From contig NZ_BMNN01000003.1 of assembly GCF_014646575.1 (NCBI RefSeq), forward strand, positions 269,596 through 333,595: a stretch of 64,000 nucleotides of DNA, read 5' to 3'. Shown here piece after piece: positions 57,214 through 64,000 of the stretch (within the stretch, counting starts at the first letter, position 1; every line of letters starts with the position of its first letter). The notes under the pieces are model-generated. The model made no database searches. It was not told the origin of the DNA and saw only the letters and a list, made by a program, of their open reading frames with translations. The position numbers were made by a program, and so were the translations under genes. Source of the stretch: Halopseudomonas pertucinogena. GTDB taxonomy: Bacteria > Pseudomonadota > Gammaproteobacteria > Pseudomonadales > Pseudomonadaceae.

Positions 57214-57618
57214 ATGATTCTGCATCCGCGTCGGCTCGTGTTCCTGCTGCTCTGCTGCCTGTCCGGGCTGGGTCAGGCGGATGTTGCGGTGATCGTGCAT
57301 CCGGACTCCGGCGCCTCGCTGACGCCGGCGCAGGTTGCCAGTGTCTACCTGGGACTGGACCGCTCGATGACGCCGGTTGACCTGCGCCAGTGGGGAGACA
57401 CCCGCACGCACTTCTATCATCAGCTCATTCGCAAGAACGAGGCCCAGCTGAAATCCCATTGGGCGGCGCTGATCTTCACCGGCAAGGGCCGCCCGCCCCA
57501 GGGCGTGCCGGACGAATCGGCCATGCTCGACAGAATCGCCACCGATCCGCGGGCGATAGGCTATGTTGACAGAGAGAGTGTGGACGACCGGGTTCATGTA
57601 CTGTTCGTCGTTCCGTAG
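57214..57618 (+). CDS. Short PBP-like periplasmic protein (phosphate-binding-like)
   Basis: 134 residues: signal peptide about 1-22 (ending GQAD), then a short domain like the single-lobe PstS-type proteins (VIVHPDSGASLTPAQVASVY, SHWAALIFTGKGRPP, DPRAIGYVDRESV). It is much shorter than a two-lobe substrate-binding protein, so it probably represents the compact 'phosphate ABC transporter substrate-binding-like' family. GAGG lies 7 nt before the ATG. With the porin before it and a membrane diguanylate cyclase after it, it may sense rather than transport. Confidence 0.75.
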   Translation: MILHPRRLVFLLLCCLSGLGQADVAVIVHPDSGASLTPAQVASVYLGLDRSMTPVDLRQWGDTRTHFYHQLIRKNEAQLKSHWAALIFTGKGRPPQGVPDESAMLDRIATDPRAIGYVDRESVDDRVHVLFVVP

Positions 57619-57677
57619 TGCCGCATGATCGCCTGTAGACAGAGGATGACGGCCGCGCCCGCGGCTGAGGTGGACCC

Positions 57678-59357
57678 ATGCATCTGAGCACGACCTATCG
57701 CAACCGATCTTTCCTGCAACTGGTGGGGGTGCTGCTTGTTGCCGCCTTTGCCGGACTGTTCACCCTTTACTACGTCACCGATGTGCTGGACCGGTATTTC
57801 ACCGAACACAGCGCCTATCTGGCACGCCAGGCCATCAACAATGAAAGCGAGAGCCTGCGGCGCGAAGCCCTGGCCCATGCCCGCATCGCTGCCAGCTACC
57901 GCCTCGCCGGCGACACCCAGAGACAGATCGGCGCGCTGCATTACTACTACCAGCGCACCGGCCAGCAGAACGTGCAGATCTTTGCTCCGGACGGCCGCCT
58001 GGTGCACGGTGACCCGGACAGCAGCACTGCCCTGAATGACGCCCAACGCGAACTGCTGACACCCGACCGGGACAGCACCGATGGTTCCTCCGTCGGCCTG
58101 ATCCGTACCCCGGACGGTCCGGCGCTGGCTGCTGCTGCGGTAATCCCCTCAGTGGAGGAGCACCAGGCGCCGCCCCTGCTGTTCGTACTTGCCCAGCCGA
58201 TCGATGATTACGAGCTGTTGCAGCTGGGCTTCGACTACGGCCTGACCGACCTGCACATTGCCGATGAACGGGCCCCGCCCGACAGCCGCCTGCAACTGGC
58301 CTACGTTGACGGCTCGCCGCTGTTCCTCAGCTGGATGGCCCCCACCTTCGGTCGAGAACTGCTGCACAACCTGCTCCCCGTCATCCTTGGCTCGGCGCTG
58401 GTACTGGCCCTGCTGGTCGCGCTGATCGCCCGGGATGCCCTGCGCAATGCCGCTCGCCTGGTCGCCAGTTATAACCAGCTGAACGCCAGCCGCAGCCAGC
58501 TGGAGTCAAGCGAGAAGCGCTTTCGCGACATTGCCGAAGCCGCCTCCGACTGGCTCTGGGAAACCGATGATCAGCTGCGGCTGGTGTACCTGTCCGGCCG
58601 TTTCGAGGCCATTACCCACTACCGGATATCCGACTGGCTGGGGCGCCCTCTGAGCGACATTCTCGATTGCGAGGGACAGGCCCTGCGCGACTGGCTGGAG
58701 TCCGGGGATACCGGGGTCCTGCGTTGCAGCTATACCGACCAGCTGGGCAATCAGCGGATCGGACAGCTGGCCTCCAGACCGATCATGCGCGACGGCCTCT
58801 GCATCGGTTACCGGGGCGCCGCCAGCGACATAACCGAGCGGGTTCGCGAGCAGCGCCAGATCGAACACCTGGCGCTGCATGACCCGCTGACGGGGCTCGC
58901 CAACCGCGCCCAGTTCCAGTCGTACCTCGACGAGAACCTGGCCGCAGCCCAGCCACTGACGCTGCTCAGTCTGGACCTGGACCGCTTCAAGCAGGTCAAT
59001 GACAGCCTCGGCCATGCTGCCGGCGACGCGGTGCTCAAGGAAGTGTCCGACCGCCTGCGTCAATACACCCGCGCCCAGGACCTGGTCGGTCGCCTGGGCG
59101 GCGATGAGTTCGTGATGATCATCTGCGGACCGATCAGCCGGGACAGTCTCGACCAGCTGAGCCAGCGCATCATCGAGCGCCTCGGCCAACCGATGGATTA
59201 TCAGGGCAACGAGATACATATCGGCACCAGTATCGGTACCGCCAGTGCTCCGGAACACGCCAGGGACGCGGACGAGCTCATGCGCTGTGCGGATGTCGCC
59301 CTGTACCAGGCGAAGAAGGCAGGACGCGAGACCTGGCGCCACTACTCGGGCGGGTGA
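57678..59357 (+). CDS. Membrane diguanylate cyclase with periplasmic sensor, PAS and GGDEF domains
   Basis: 559 residues: TM1 (about 13-35), a periplasmic CHASE4-like sensor (about 36-230), TM2 (about 235-257), PAS domain (about 275-390, FRDIAEAASDWLWETDDQL), and GGDEF domain (about 395-555). The active site is an intact GGDEF in VGRLGGDEFVMII, with the product-inhibition I-site RAQD five residues before it. It makes cyclic di-GMP. It follows the porin and phosphate-binding-like genes, so the periplasmic part may read a signal from them; that is inference. Confidence 0.9.
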   Translation: MHLSTTYRNRSFLQLVGVLLVAAFAGLFTLYYVTDVLDRYFTEHSAYLARQAINNESESLRREALAHARIAASYRLAGDTQRQIGALHYYYQRTGQQNVQIFAPDGRLVHGDPDSSTALNDAQRELLTPDRDSTDGSSVGLIRTPDGPALAAAAVIPSVEEHQAPPLLFVLAQPIDDYELLQLGFDYGLTDLHIADERAPPDSRLQLAYVDGSPLFLSWMAPTFGRELLHNLLPVILGSALVLALLVALIARDALRNAARLVASYNQLNASRSQLESSEKRFRDIAEAASDWLWETDDQLRLVYLSGRFEAITHYRISDWLGRPLSDILDCEGQALRDWLESGDTGVLRCSYTDQLGNQRIGQLASRPIMRDGLCIGYRGAASDITERVREQRQIEHLALHDPLTGLANRAQFQSYLDENLAAAQPLTLLSLDLDRFKQVNDSLGHAAGDAVLKEVSDRLRQYTRAQDLVGRLGGDEFVMIICGPISRDSLDQLSQRIIERLGQPMDYQGNEIHIGTSIGTASAPEHARDADELMRCADVALYQAKKAGRETWRHYSGG

Positions 59358-59367
59358 ATCGCGCATG

Positions 59368-59394
59368 GCGCCGGGACGGGCTGCGCCCCGGCGC
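59368..59394. terminator. Hairpin between convergent cyclase and lipase genes
   Basis: 8-bp stem GCGCCGGG / CCCGGCGC with an 11-nt loop in the 47-bp gap between the two convergent genes. No T-run on either side; a likely but unproven bidirectional stop. Confidence 0.45.
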
Positions 59395-59404
59395 AGGGGT
59401 CAAA

Positions 59405-61306
59405 CTAGTCTGACCAGTCGTTGAATTGCACCGAGACCGAGCGCACCCGGTCGGATGACCAGTTCGGCACGTTGATCACCTGCTCCTCGCCGCCCCGACG
59501 GGAGTCGAGACGGAGTTCGATGGTCCCACTGCCATCAGCCGTAGCCGGCAGATAGTAGTCCACGGCGGTCATGAACGGCAGCACGGCGAAGACCGGGTCC
59601 ACCTGCGAGAGATCACTTCGCTGGTCACTGCCCTTGTCGTGCACGAACAACACGCTCAGCCGCTTGAGCAGCGGCGCCGTCACGGTGTTGACCATCTCGG
59701 CCCCATTGATGGTCAGGCTGTCGTTGTTGGCGCCCTGGTCGCCCCAGAGCTCCATGTCCCGACCGATCATCAGATTGGTATGGGCTGAGGAGCGGGCCAG
59801 CAACCGGCCGACTCCCTCACCCGGACGGGAGGTATTCAGGCGCACCAGCAGACTGTCCTGACGGTAGGGTTCGCGGTAGAAGTAATGCTCCTCCCCTTCC
59901 CCATGCAGCAACGCAAACTCCACGCTGGCGCCCTTCTCCACCCGTACCGGCCCCCACTCCCCGCTGTCGCCGATATCCTGGGTGTGCAACGGGGTATCGC
60001 TCAACCGGGCACCCGTGACCGGATCGATGGTATGAATCTCGAGCCGGGTACCCGACGCGCCGCTGTTCTGCGGAAACAGGTTGGCCTTGCCTGCCAGCCA
60101 GACATGCTCGCCTTCGGCGTCGGGAATGGCTGTGGTCCGCGGCTCCTCGTCATTGAAGAAGCGATAGATGCGGGCGAAGGACTCGGCCGAGGTGGCCACC
60201 TCGATGTGACCGACCGGATCATCCTCCGGCGGGTAGACGTTCTCCGCCCCGACCACCTCTTCCGTCACATACTGCCCCCACAGCGCCAGCGTCGGAACGC
60301 CACCGGGCGGGGCCGCAGCGCTCCTGCCATCGATGTTCACATAATGAGCAACCTTTGCCGCATTGGCCGGATCAGCCAGATACAGCTGGCTGACTGCCGT
60401 GCCCAGCGAATGACCGAGCAGGTTGACCTGCTCCGCACCCGTTTTCAGCAGAAGCGCGTCGATCATCGCGTTGATCTGCCGGTGTCGCTCAGCCATCAAC
60501 GCGGGATCAAGAGGGTTGGCCGAAACGGCGCTGCTGTCGTACTCGAAGGCAGCGATGTGCCCGGCGGGGTATCCATTGGCCCGGAAACGCCGGGCCTGCG
60601 ACTCGAACTGCGAAGCCGAGCCGGCACCGCCATGGATGAACACAACCGGCAACCTGTCGTGATCCAGCTCTACCCCATCGCGCTGGGCCAGCGAATCATT
60701 GAGGTGCTGCCAGGCGCGCAGTGCACTGCGCAACGCACGCTGACGGTCATCCGCATTCTCGGCGAACAGCTGCTGCCGGTTCAGCTCGGCGAGCATATCC
60801 ACCATTACGGCCTCGAAGGCAGGCGTGTCCGCAAGATCGATACCGGCCAGATTGCTGGCCGCCAGATAATCCTCCACGGCCTGGTCGATCGCTTCGGTGA
60901 TCTGGATGCCATTGACCAGATTGCCGTCACTGTCCAGCGTCTGCAGCAGGCGGGCGATATTGAGCACGGCCGGGTCCTGCAGACTGCCATCCTCCACCAG
61001 ATCAACGGGGGTGATGACCTCCGCTCCCTCGGCGGAACCCAGCTCCAGACCGCCCACCCGGAACGTCAGACGCTCTCCGGACCGGTAATTGAACTGCCCT
61101 TCGCCATTGGTACGTCTCGACTCACCGTCCACGATGTAAGTGAGCCCGGCAACAGGGCTGTCCACGAACACCCCTTTCAGATCACGATCCGAATCGGAAC
61201 TGGAGCCGGACCCGGAAAAACATCCCGCCAGCAAGGTGAAAGCCAGGCCCGCCAAGGGGAAACGCCACCCCCGCGCCGGCGCGACAACGATCGCTATTCT
61301 GCTCAT
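59405..61306 (-). CDS. Large lipoprotein alpha/beta hydrolase (putative lipase/esterase)
   Basis: 633 residues. Lipoprotein signal with lipobox LLAGC (Cys29), then a Ser/Asp-rich linker (SGSGSSSDSDRD) and an N-terminal Ig/carboxypeptidase-like stretch (about 43-110). The hydrolase core (about 215-420) has VVFIHGGAGSASQFESQARR and nucleophile Ser300 in NLLGHSLGTAVSQL. The C-terminal 200 residues are beta-rich and of unknown fold. The protein probably acts at the cell surface on esters or lipids. AAGGA lies 6 nt before the ATG. Substrate not known. Confidence 0.75.
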   Translation of the reverse strand: MSRIAIVVAPARGWRFPLAGLAFTLLAGCFSGSGSSSDSDRDLKGVFVDSPVAGLTYIVDGESRRTNGEGQFNYRSGERLTFRVGGLELGSAEGAEVITPVDLVEDGSLQDPAVLNIARLLQTLDSDGNLVNGIQITEAIDQAVEDYLAASNLAGIDLADTPAFEAVMVDMLAELNRQQLFAENADDRQRALRSALRAWQHLNDSLAQRDGVELDHDRLPVVFIHGGAGSASQFESQARRFRANGYPAGHIAAFEYDSSAVSANPLDPALMAERHRQINAMIDALLLKTGAEQVNLLGHSLGTAVSQLYLADPANAAKVAHYVNIDGRSAAAPPGGVPTLALWGQYVTEEVVGAENVYPPEDDPVGHIEVATSAESFARIYRFFNDEEPRTTAIPDAEGEHVWLAGKANLFPQNSGASGTRLEIHTIDPVTGARLSDTPLHTQDIGDSGEWGPVRVEKGASVEFALLHGEGEEHYFYREPYRQDSLLVRLNTSRPGEGVGRLLARSSAHTNLMIGRDMELWGDQGANNDSLTINGAEMVNTVTAPLLKRLSVLFVHDKGSDQRSDLSQVDPVFAVLPFMTAVDYYLPATADGSGTIELRLDSRRGGEEQVINVPNWSSDRVRSVSVQFNDWSD

Positions 61307-61607
61307 TGCATATCCTTTTATTTATTCTTGTTCAGGAATTGCCCGGCTGACATTGTTCTCAAGACAATTCAACAGACCGAGCAGTCATGAAGCATAGCAA
61401 CCAAATGTCGCAATTGATAACAGAAGCCAGAATATGCAGACCGTACCGAGGCCACCCCAGCCCTCCAGGTGCCGAAGTCTGCCAGACTGGCGGGGCTACC
61501 CAGATCAAAACCGCCACCTTGGCGTCAACACAAAACCCAGGCCCATGCCGGGGTGTTTCATTTACGCAGGGAGTGAACGCAGTCGCAGCGCTCCGGTCTG
61601 AAGATGC
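61307..61607. other. Intergenic stretch between lipase gene and a small membrane gene
   Basis: 301 bp between divergent genes. It must contain the promoters of both. I see no convincing open frame, strong promoter hexamers or known repeat here. Confidence 0.4.
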
Positions 61608-61877
61608 ATGACTATGGAAACACTGATCGACATGCTGCAGTGGCCAGCCATGCTGGTCACCCTCATCGCCGCCTGGCTGGTGGGGTCGCGCAACCGTCTC
61701 CGCCGCTGTGCCGGCTTCCTGTGCTTCATCCTGAGTAATGTCCTGTGGATCATCTGGGGCTGGCACAGCGACGCCTGGGCGCTGATCCTGCTGCAGGTGG
61801 GCCTTTTCGTCATGAATCTGCGGGGCACCCGCAAGAATGCTGAGCCCGCCGAAGGGGACCGGCGACAGGCTGCCTAG
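61608..61877 (+). CDS. Small membrane protein (89 residues)
   Basis: Three hydrophobic segments (about 9-28, 34-52 and 56-74: LQWPAMLVTLIAAWLVGS, AGFLCFILSNVLWIIWGW, AWALILLQVGLFVMNLRG) and a polar tail. The layout resembles single PnuC/SWEET-type half-units, but no family can be claimed. Two close starts (61608 and 61614) are possible; GAAG precedes the first. GC content is that of the core genome, unlike the AT-rich region that follows. Confidence 0.6.
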   Translation: MTMETLIDMLQWPAMLVTLIAAWLVGSRNRLRRCAGFLCFILSNVLWIIWGWHSDAWALILLQVGLFVMNLRGTRKNAEPAEGDRRQAA

Positions 61878-62123
61878 GTGACGCGGTCCAGCCCGGCCGG
61901 AGCGCAGTCAGGGCTCACTCTCCCAGGTGAAGTAGCCGAATTGGATCGAATAACGGGGTTTCGTTCAGCCGCGCGCCCGAGGCAAAAGTATAAGCCGAAC
62001 CATACTATCCGCACCCAGCGCCGAGGTGTTGTTCAAACTGCCCCTTGGTCACCCCATCGGCGCCCGCCATGCAGATTCTTGCGCCTGTAAAAACCCCTCC
62101 AGACGACCCAGCGTTTTGTTTAC
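61878..62123. other. Gene-free junction between core genome and AT-rich CDI-like region
   Basis: 246 bp where GC content falls from core-like to AT-rich at about 62.1 kb. No credible gene, hairpin or attachment-site repeat was found. Confidence 0.4.
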
Positions 62124-62399
62124 TTACTCACGATCTCTTTTATTCCTGGCGTCCAAATAAGATATTAGCCATACAGACAAACCCAAGAAGGAGCCCGAAG
62201 CTCCTCCCACTCGTGCCGCATAGAAAATTTCGTCCCAGAAGCTATATTCAAACGTTTTATACACACAGAAAACATATATATCTAAAAAAAGACGAAGAGA
62301 AAAAATTGCTACAAACACAATACACACACAGTAAAGCACAATAGGGAAAACATCTCCCCCAGTAACAGGCCGTTTTAATTCCTTACTGCCAATTCGCAT
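62124..62399 (-). CDS. Small two-helix membrane protein, putative CdiI-type immunity protein (downstream module)
   Basis: 91 residues with two transmembrane segments (about 18-40, FPIVLYCVCIVFVAIFSL; about 62-82, ARVGGASGSFLGLSVWLI) and a basic tail (DARNKRDRE). The second helix and tail resemble those of the 85-residue protein at 63086-63343 (glycine-rich helix, then DKRHGDENKR). Its start lies 17 bp inside the end of the decayed CdiA-type fragment, the toxin-immunity layout of CDI modules. Role as an immunity protein is inferred from position and form. Confidence 0.6.
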   Translation of the reverse strand: MRIGSKELKRPVTGGDVFPIVLYCVCIVFVAIFSLRLFLDIYVFCVYKTFEYSFWDEIFYAARVGGASGSFLGLSVWLISYLDARNKRDRE

Positions 62400-63058
62400 T
62401 TTTCTTCTCTGCCGTAGCTATCGAGGCGTCCGTGACATTTATCGCTTCCAGATCCGATGCGCTCAATTGGTAGGTGATATTTGCACCGCCACCAATAGCG
62501 CCACCGATTACGAGAGTTACTCCCTTCGCTGTATGGCTAATAACTCCCCGCCGGTCAACATAGCCATTGCCCAAGCTTTCATAAATTCTTGAGCTGGGTC
62601 CGGCCCCTCAAAACCTTCGCCCCTAGCCATTGCCCGAAGCGCCTGGTTAACCTCCTCGGGCGAGGCTCCCTGCTGCCGAAGATAATCAGCCATGGAGGTG
62701 GCAGACTCTCCGTACTCCATCAACCCCTGCGGCAAGTGCAGGTCCCAGTTATATTTAGTGGCATTACCCGCTACCGAGGCACGATCTGCATGTCTTGCTC
62801 GTCCCCTCCGGCCATGGATGCGACCAGCACCCCCAGCACCTGTGAGTTCATCGTCAGCAAGCCGATGCGCTGATCCGGCTCCATTCCACTGTACTGCTGC
62901 GCCAAGCTATCGATCACCGCCTCATTCGCACCGGCGACCAGCGCGCCCGTTTTGAAATCATGGCTTCATCATTGGTCAGCCCAGCCAGGTAGCGTTACCC
63001 GGTACGAGCCATGATTGCTTCGCGTACCAGTCGTTGTTCGTAGAGGCCATCTCACTTA
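62383..63058 (-). pseudogene. Decayed CdiA-type pre-toxin fragment (orphan module)
   Basis: Read on the minus strand, in pieces: YEQRLVREAIMARTG-stop-RYLAGLTNDEAM, then FKTGALVAGANEAVIDSLAQ with QRIGLLTMNSQVLGVLVASM, then ASVAGNATKYNWDLHLPQGL through EGFEGPDPAQEFMKAWAMAM and GVISHTAKGVTLVIGG. These are the regions before the toxin of Pseudomonas two-partner-secretion haemagglutinins. Lesions: a CAA-to-TAA-type stop at 62995-62997, frame changes near 62960 and 62780, and a one-base loss in a C-run at 62546-62549 (four Cs; the intact copy has five). After SIATA it ends at once in EKKNANWQ, so the toxin tip is missing. Confidence 0.7.
62409..62781. repeat. Direct repeat, copy 1 (pre-toxin region)
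   Basis: 373 bp matching 63627-64000 with nine substitutions and one single-base gap (about 97% identity). It starts at CTGCCGTAGCTATCGAGG, where the two modules diverge toward their different 3' tips. The other end is unknown because copy 2 reaches the window edge. Confidence 0.9.
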
Positions 63059-63085
63059 TATCGCCAAGCTGTCCGCAACTTCACT

Positions 63086-63343
63086 TCAACGTTTGTTTTC
63101 ATCCCCGTGTCGCTTATCCATTATTGACAACAGGCAGGCTCCCACAGCTGAGAAACTTCCAGCGATCACACCAGCAACGATAGAACTCCTAAGCTCATCC
63201 ATCCCGAACTCGAAGTTACCGCCCCGAAAAAAATGGAACCCCCAAAAGCTGATACGTATAATAAAAATCAATGAAAATGCAACAAAGACACAGTAAATCA
63301 ACAACAAAATAAACTCTTTAACATACAAAAAATAATCTCTCAT
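63086..63343 (-). CDS. Small two-helix membrane protein, putative CdiI-type immunity protein (first module)
   Basis: 85 residues: a first helix (about 9-34, EFILLLIYCVFVAFSLIFII), a short loop with HFFRGGNFEFGMDEL, a second helix (about 55-74, VAGVIAGSFSAVGACLLSI) and the basic tail DKRHGDENKR. The ATG overlaps the stop of the CdiA-type toxin frame (ATGA), the tight coupling expected for a cognate immunity gene. AT-rich like its neighbours. A membrane immunity protein fits best with a toxin that acts in the inner membrane; that is inference. Confidence 0.65.
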   Translation of the reverse strand: MRDYFLYVKEFILLLIYCVFVAFSLIFIIRISFWGFHFFRGGNFEFGMDELRSSIVAGVIAGSFSAVGACLLSIMDKRHGDENKR

Positions 63344-64000
63344 TTGTTTTTTCCATTATCTAATATAGCCTTACTGGAGTCCGAAGCAGCTTCCGACGCG
63401 AAGGCACCAAAAACTGCACCTATAATTTGAGCGGCTCTTTTTGGGATTATTGTTAACGCCCTATCTCCAAATATTTTACCTGCACCTGCTCCTACAACCG
63501 AGCCTACCCCGGCTCCTCCCATAGCGCTACCAGGCTCATTCCCTTTAACTTGGCTTCCTATATAAGCGCCGCCCATGTTTACTCCAACTGTGCCGGCTAA
63601 GCCCCTCCCTTGGGTGAGCGCGCCTACTGCCGTAGCTATCGAGGCGTCCGTAACGCTTATCGCTTCCAGATCCGATGCGCTCAATTGGTAGGTGATATTT
63701 GCCCCGCCGCCAATAGCGCCACCGATTACGAGAGTTACTCCCTTCGCTGTATGGCTAATAACTCCCCCGCCGGTCAACATAGCCATTGCCCAAGCTTTCA
63801 TAAATTCTTGAGCTGGGTCCGGCCCCTCAAAACCTTCGCCCCTAGCCATTGCCCGAAGCGCCTGGTTAACCTCCTCAGGCGAGGCTCCCTGCTGTTGAAG
63901 ATAATCAGCCATGGAGGTGGCGGACTCTCCGTACTCCATCAACCCCTGCGGCAAGTGCAGGTCCCAGTTATATTTAGTGGCATTACCCGCTACCGAGGCA
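63340..64000 (-). CDS. CdiA-type exoprotein C-terminus, partial (continues beyond window)
   Basis: At least 219 residues in frame to the edge: ASVAGNATKYNWDLHLPQGL, a linker (SATSMADYLQQQGASPEEVN), EGFEGPDPAQEFMKAWAMAM, then a Gly/Ala-rich stretch to the end (TLVIGGAIGGGANITYQL; GSVVGAGAGKIFGDRAL; IIGAVFGAFASEAASDSSK). The first part is the conserved pre-toxin region of Pseudomonas filamentous-haemagglutinin-like CDI proteins; the rest is the variable effector. Its glycine-zipper character suggests a membrane-inserting effector rather than a nuclease. No conventional nuclease motif was seen. The bulk of the gene, and any tpsB/cdiB partner, lies beyond 64000. Confidence 0.65.
   Translation of the reverse strand, partial: ASVAGNATKYNWDLHLPQGLMEYGESATSMADYLQQQGASPEEVNQALRAMARGEGFEGPDPAQEFMKAWAMAMLTGGGVISHTAKGVTLVIGGAIGGGANITYQLSASDLEAISVTDASIATAVGALTQGRGLAGTVGVNMGGAYIGSQVKGNEPGSAMGGAGVGSVVGAGAGKIFGDRALTIIPKRAAQIIGAVFGAFASEAASDSSKAILDNGKNK
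63627..64000. repeat. Direct repeat, copy 2 (pre-toxin region)
   Basis: 374 bp matching copy 1 at 62409-62781; five Cs at 63764-63768 keep the reading frame open. It is cut by the window edge, so the repeat may be longer. Confidence 0.9.

Noticed and set aside
61359..61834. Several minus-strand frames opposite the 89-residue membrane protein
   Set aside because: Low-complexity, lacking ribosome sites and motifs; the plus-strand gene with three hydrophobic segments is more convincing.
61878..62344. Plus-strand frames in the junction and opposite the immunity-like gene
   Set aside because: No ribosome site, and the sequence is Lys/Thr/His-rich shadow of the minus-strand membrane protein.
1..64000. 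Search by eye for tRNA, rRNA, CRISPR arrays, IS ends and prophage genes
   Set aside because: None found. The only repeats supported are the REP-like pair, the four GTTCAG boxes and the 373/374-bp pre-toxin repeat.

Overview
This window (about 60% GC overall) comes from a gammaproteobacterium of the family Pseudomonadaceae. The gene content and order match the Pseudomonas core genome: oprH-phoP-phoQ; lgt-thyA next to rppH-ptsP; ubiI-ubiH-pepP-ygfB facing zapA-6S RNA-ygfA; gcvTHP beside fbpAB; serA divergent from a D-2-hydroxyglutarate dehydrogenase. From memory these correspond to several P. aeruginosa blocks (around PA0316-0318, PA0335-0353, PA1178-1180 and PA5213-5228) joined in a different order. 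A Pseudomonas or Halopseudomonas-type genome is likely; the species cannot be fixed from the sequence alone.

Layout. 1-16 kb: a small membrane-stress trio (DUF883/YqjE/YqjK), rlmJ, a CYTH-CHAD protein, the phosphate transporter pair DUF47-pit, argE, amn divergent from argA, ilvD, DUF1090, folA-thyA-lgt-TSUP, and an NRDE protein. 16-18 kb: a tandem pair of paralogous, poorly characterised lipoproteins of lower GC. 18-25 kb: ptsP-rppH, a HAD hydrolase, a REP-like inverted pair, rlmI and a long MgtE. 25-32 kb: gcvT-gcvH-gcvP and the Fur-boxed iron importer fbpA-fbpB. 32-38 kb: the ubiquinone hydroxylase/pepP operon, then zapA, 6S RNA and 5-FTHF cyclo-ligase. 38-43 kb: ilvA, rpiA, and oprH-phoP-phoQ with four 11-bp-spaced GTTCAG repeats in front. 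These repeats lie between oprH and a divergent second mgtE, which suggests a joint magnesium-response locus. 44-56 kb: a universal stress protein, serA and D2HGDH, assorted metabolic and hypothetical genes, and malate synthase G. 56-61 kb: a porin, a short phosphate-binding-like periplasmic protein and a membrane diguanylate cyclase in a row, then a large lipoprotein lipase.

The last 2 kb (62.1-64.0 kb) differ from the rest. They are AT-rich and hold what looks like the 3' end of a contact-dependent inhibition (CdiA-type, two-partner-secretion) locus read on the minus strand: a toxin C-terminus running off the window edge, an overlapping small two-helix membrane protein (putative immunity), then a decayed second copy of the pre-toxin region with a truncated tip and its own related small membrane protein. 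A 373/374-bp near-identical repeat links the two modules. This is the most unusual part of the window.

Other points that go beyond routine annotation: a 49-codon membrane protein antisense to the 3' end of ygfA with a strong Fur-box-like sequence in front of it; a terminator hairpin between fbpA and fbpB; an 80-bp same-strand overlap of the yqjE-like and yqjK-like genes; and a duplicated N-terminal domain in the first MgtE. No tRNA, rRNA, CRISPR array, intact insertion sequence or prophage was recognised.
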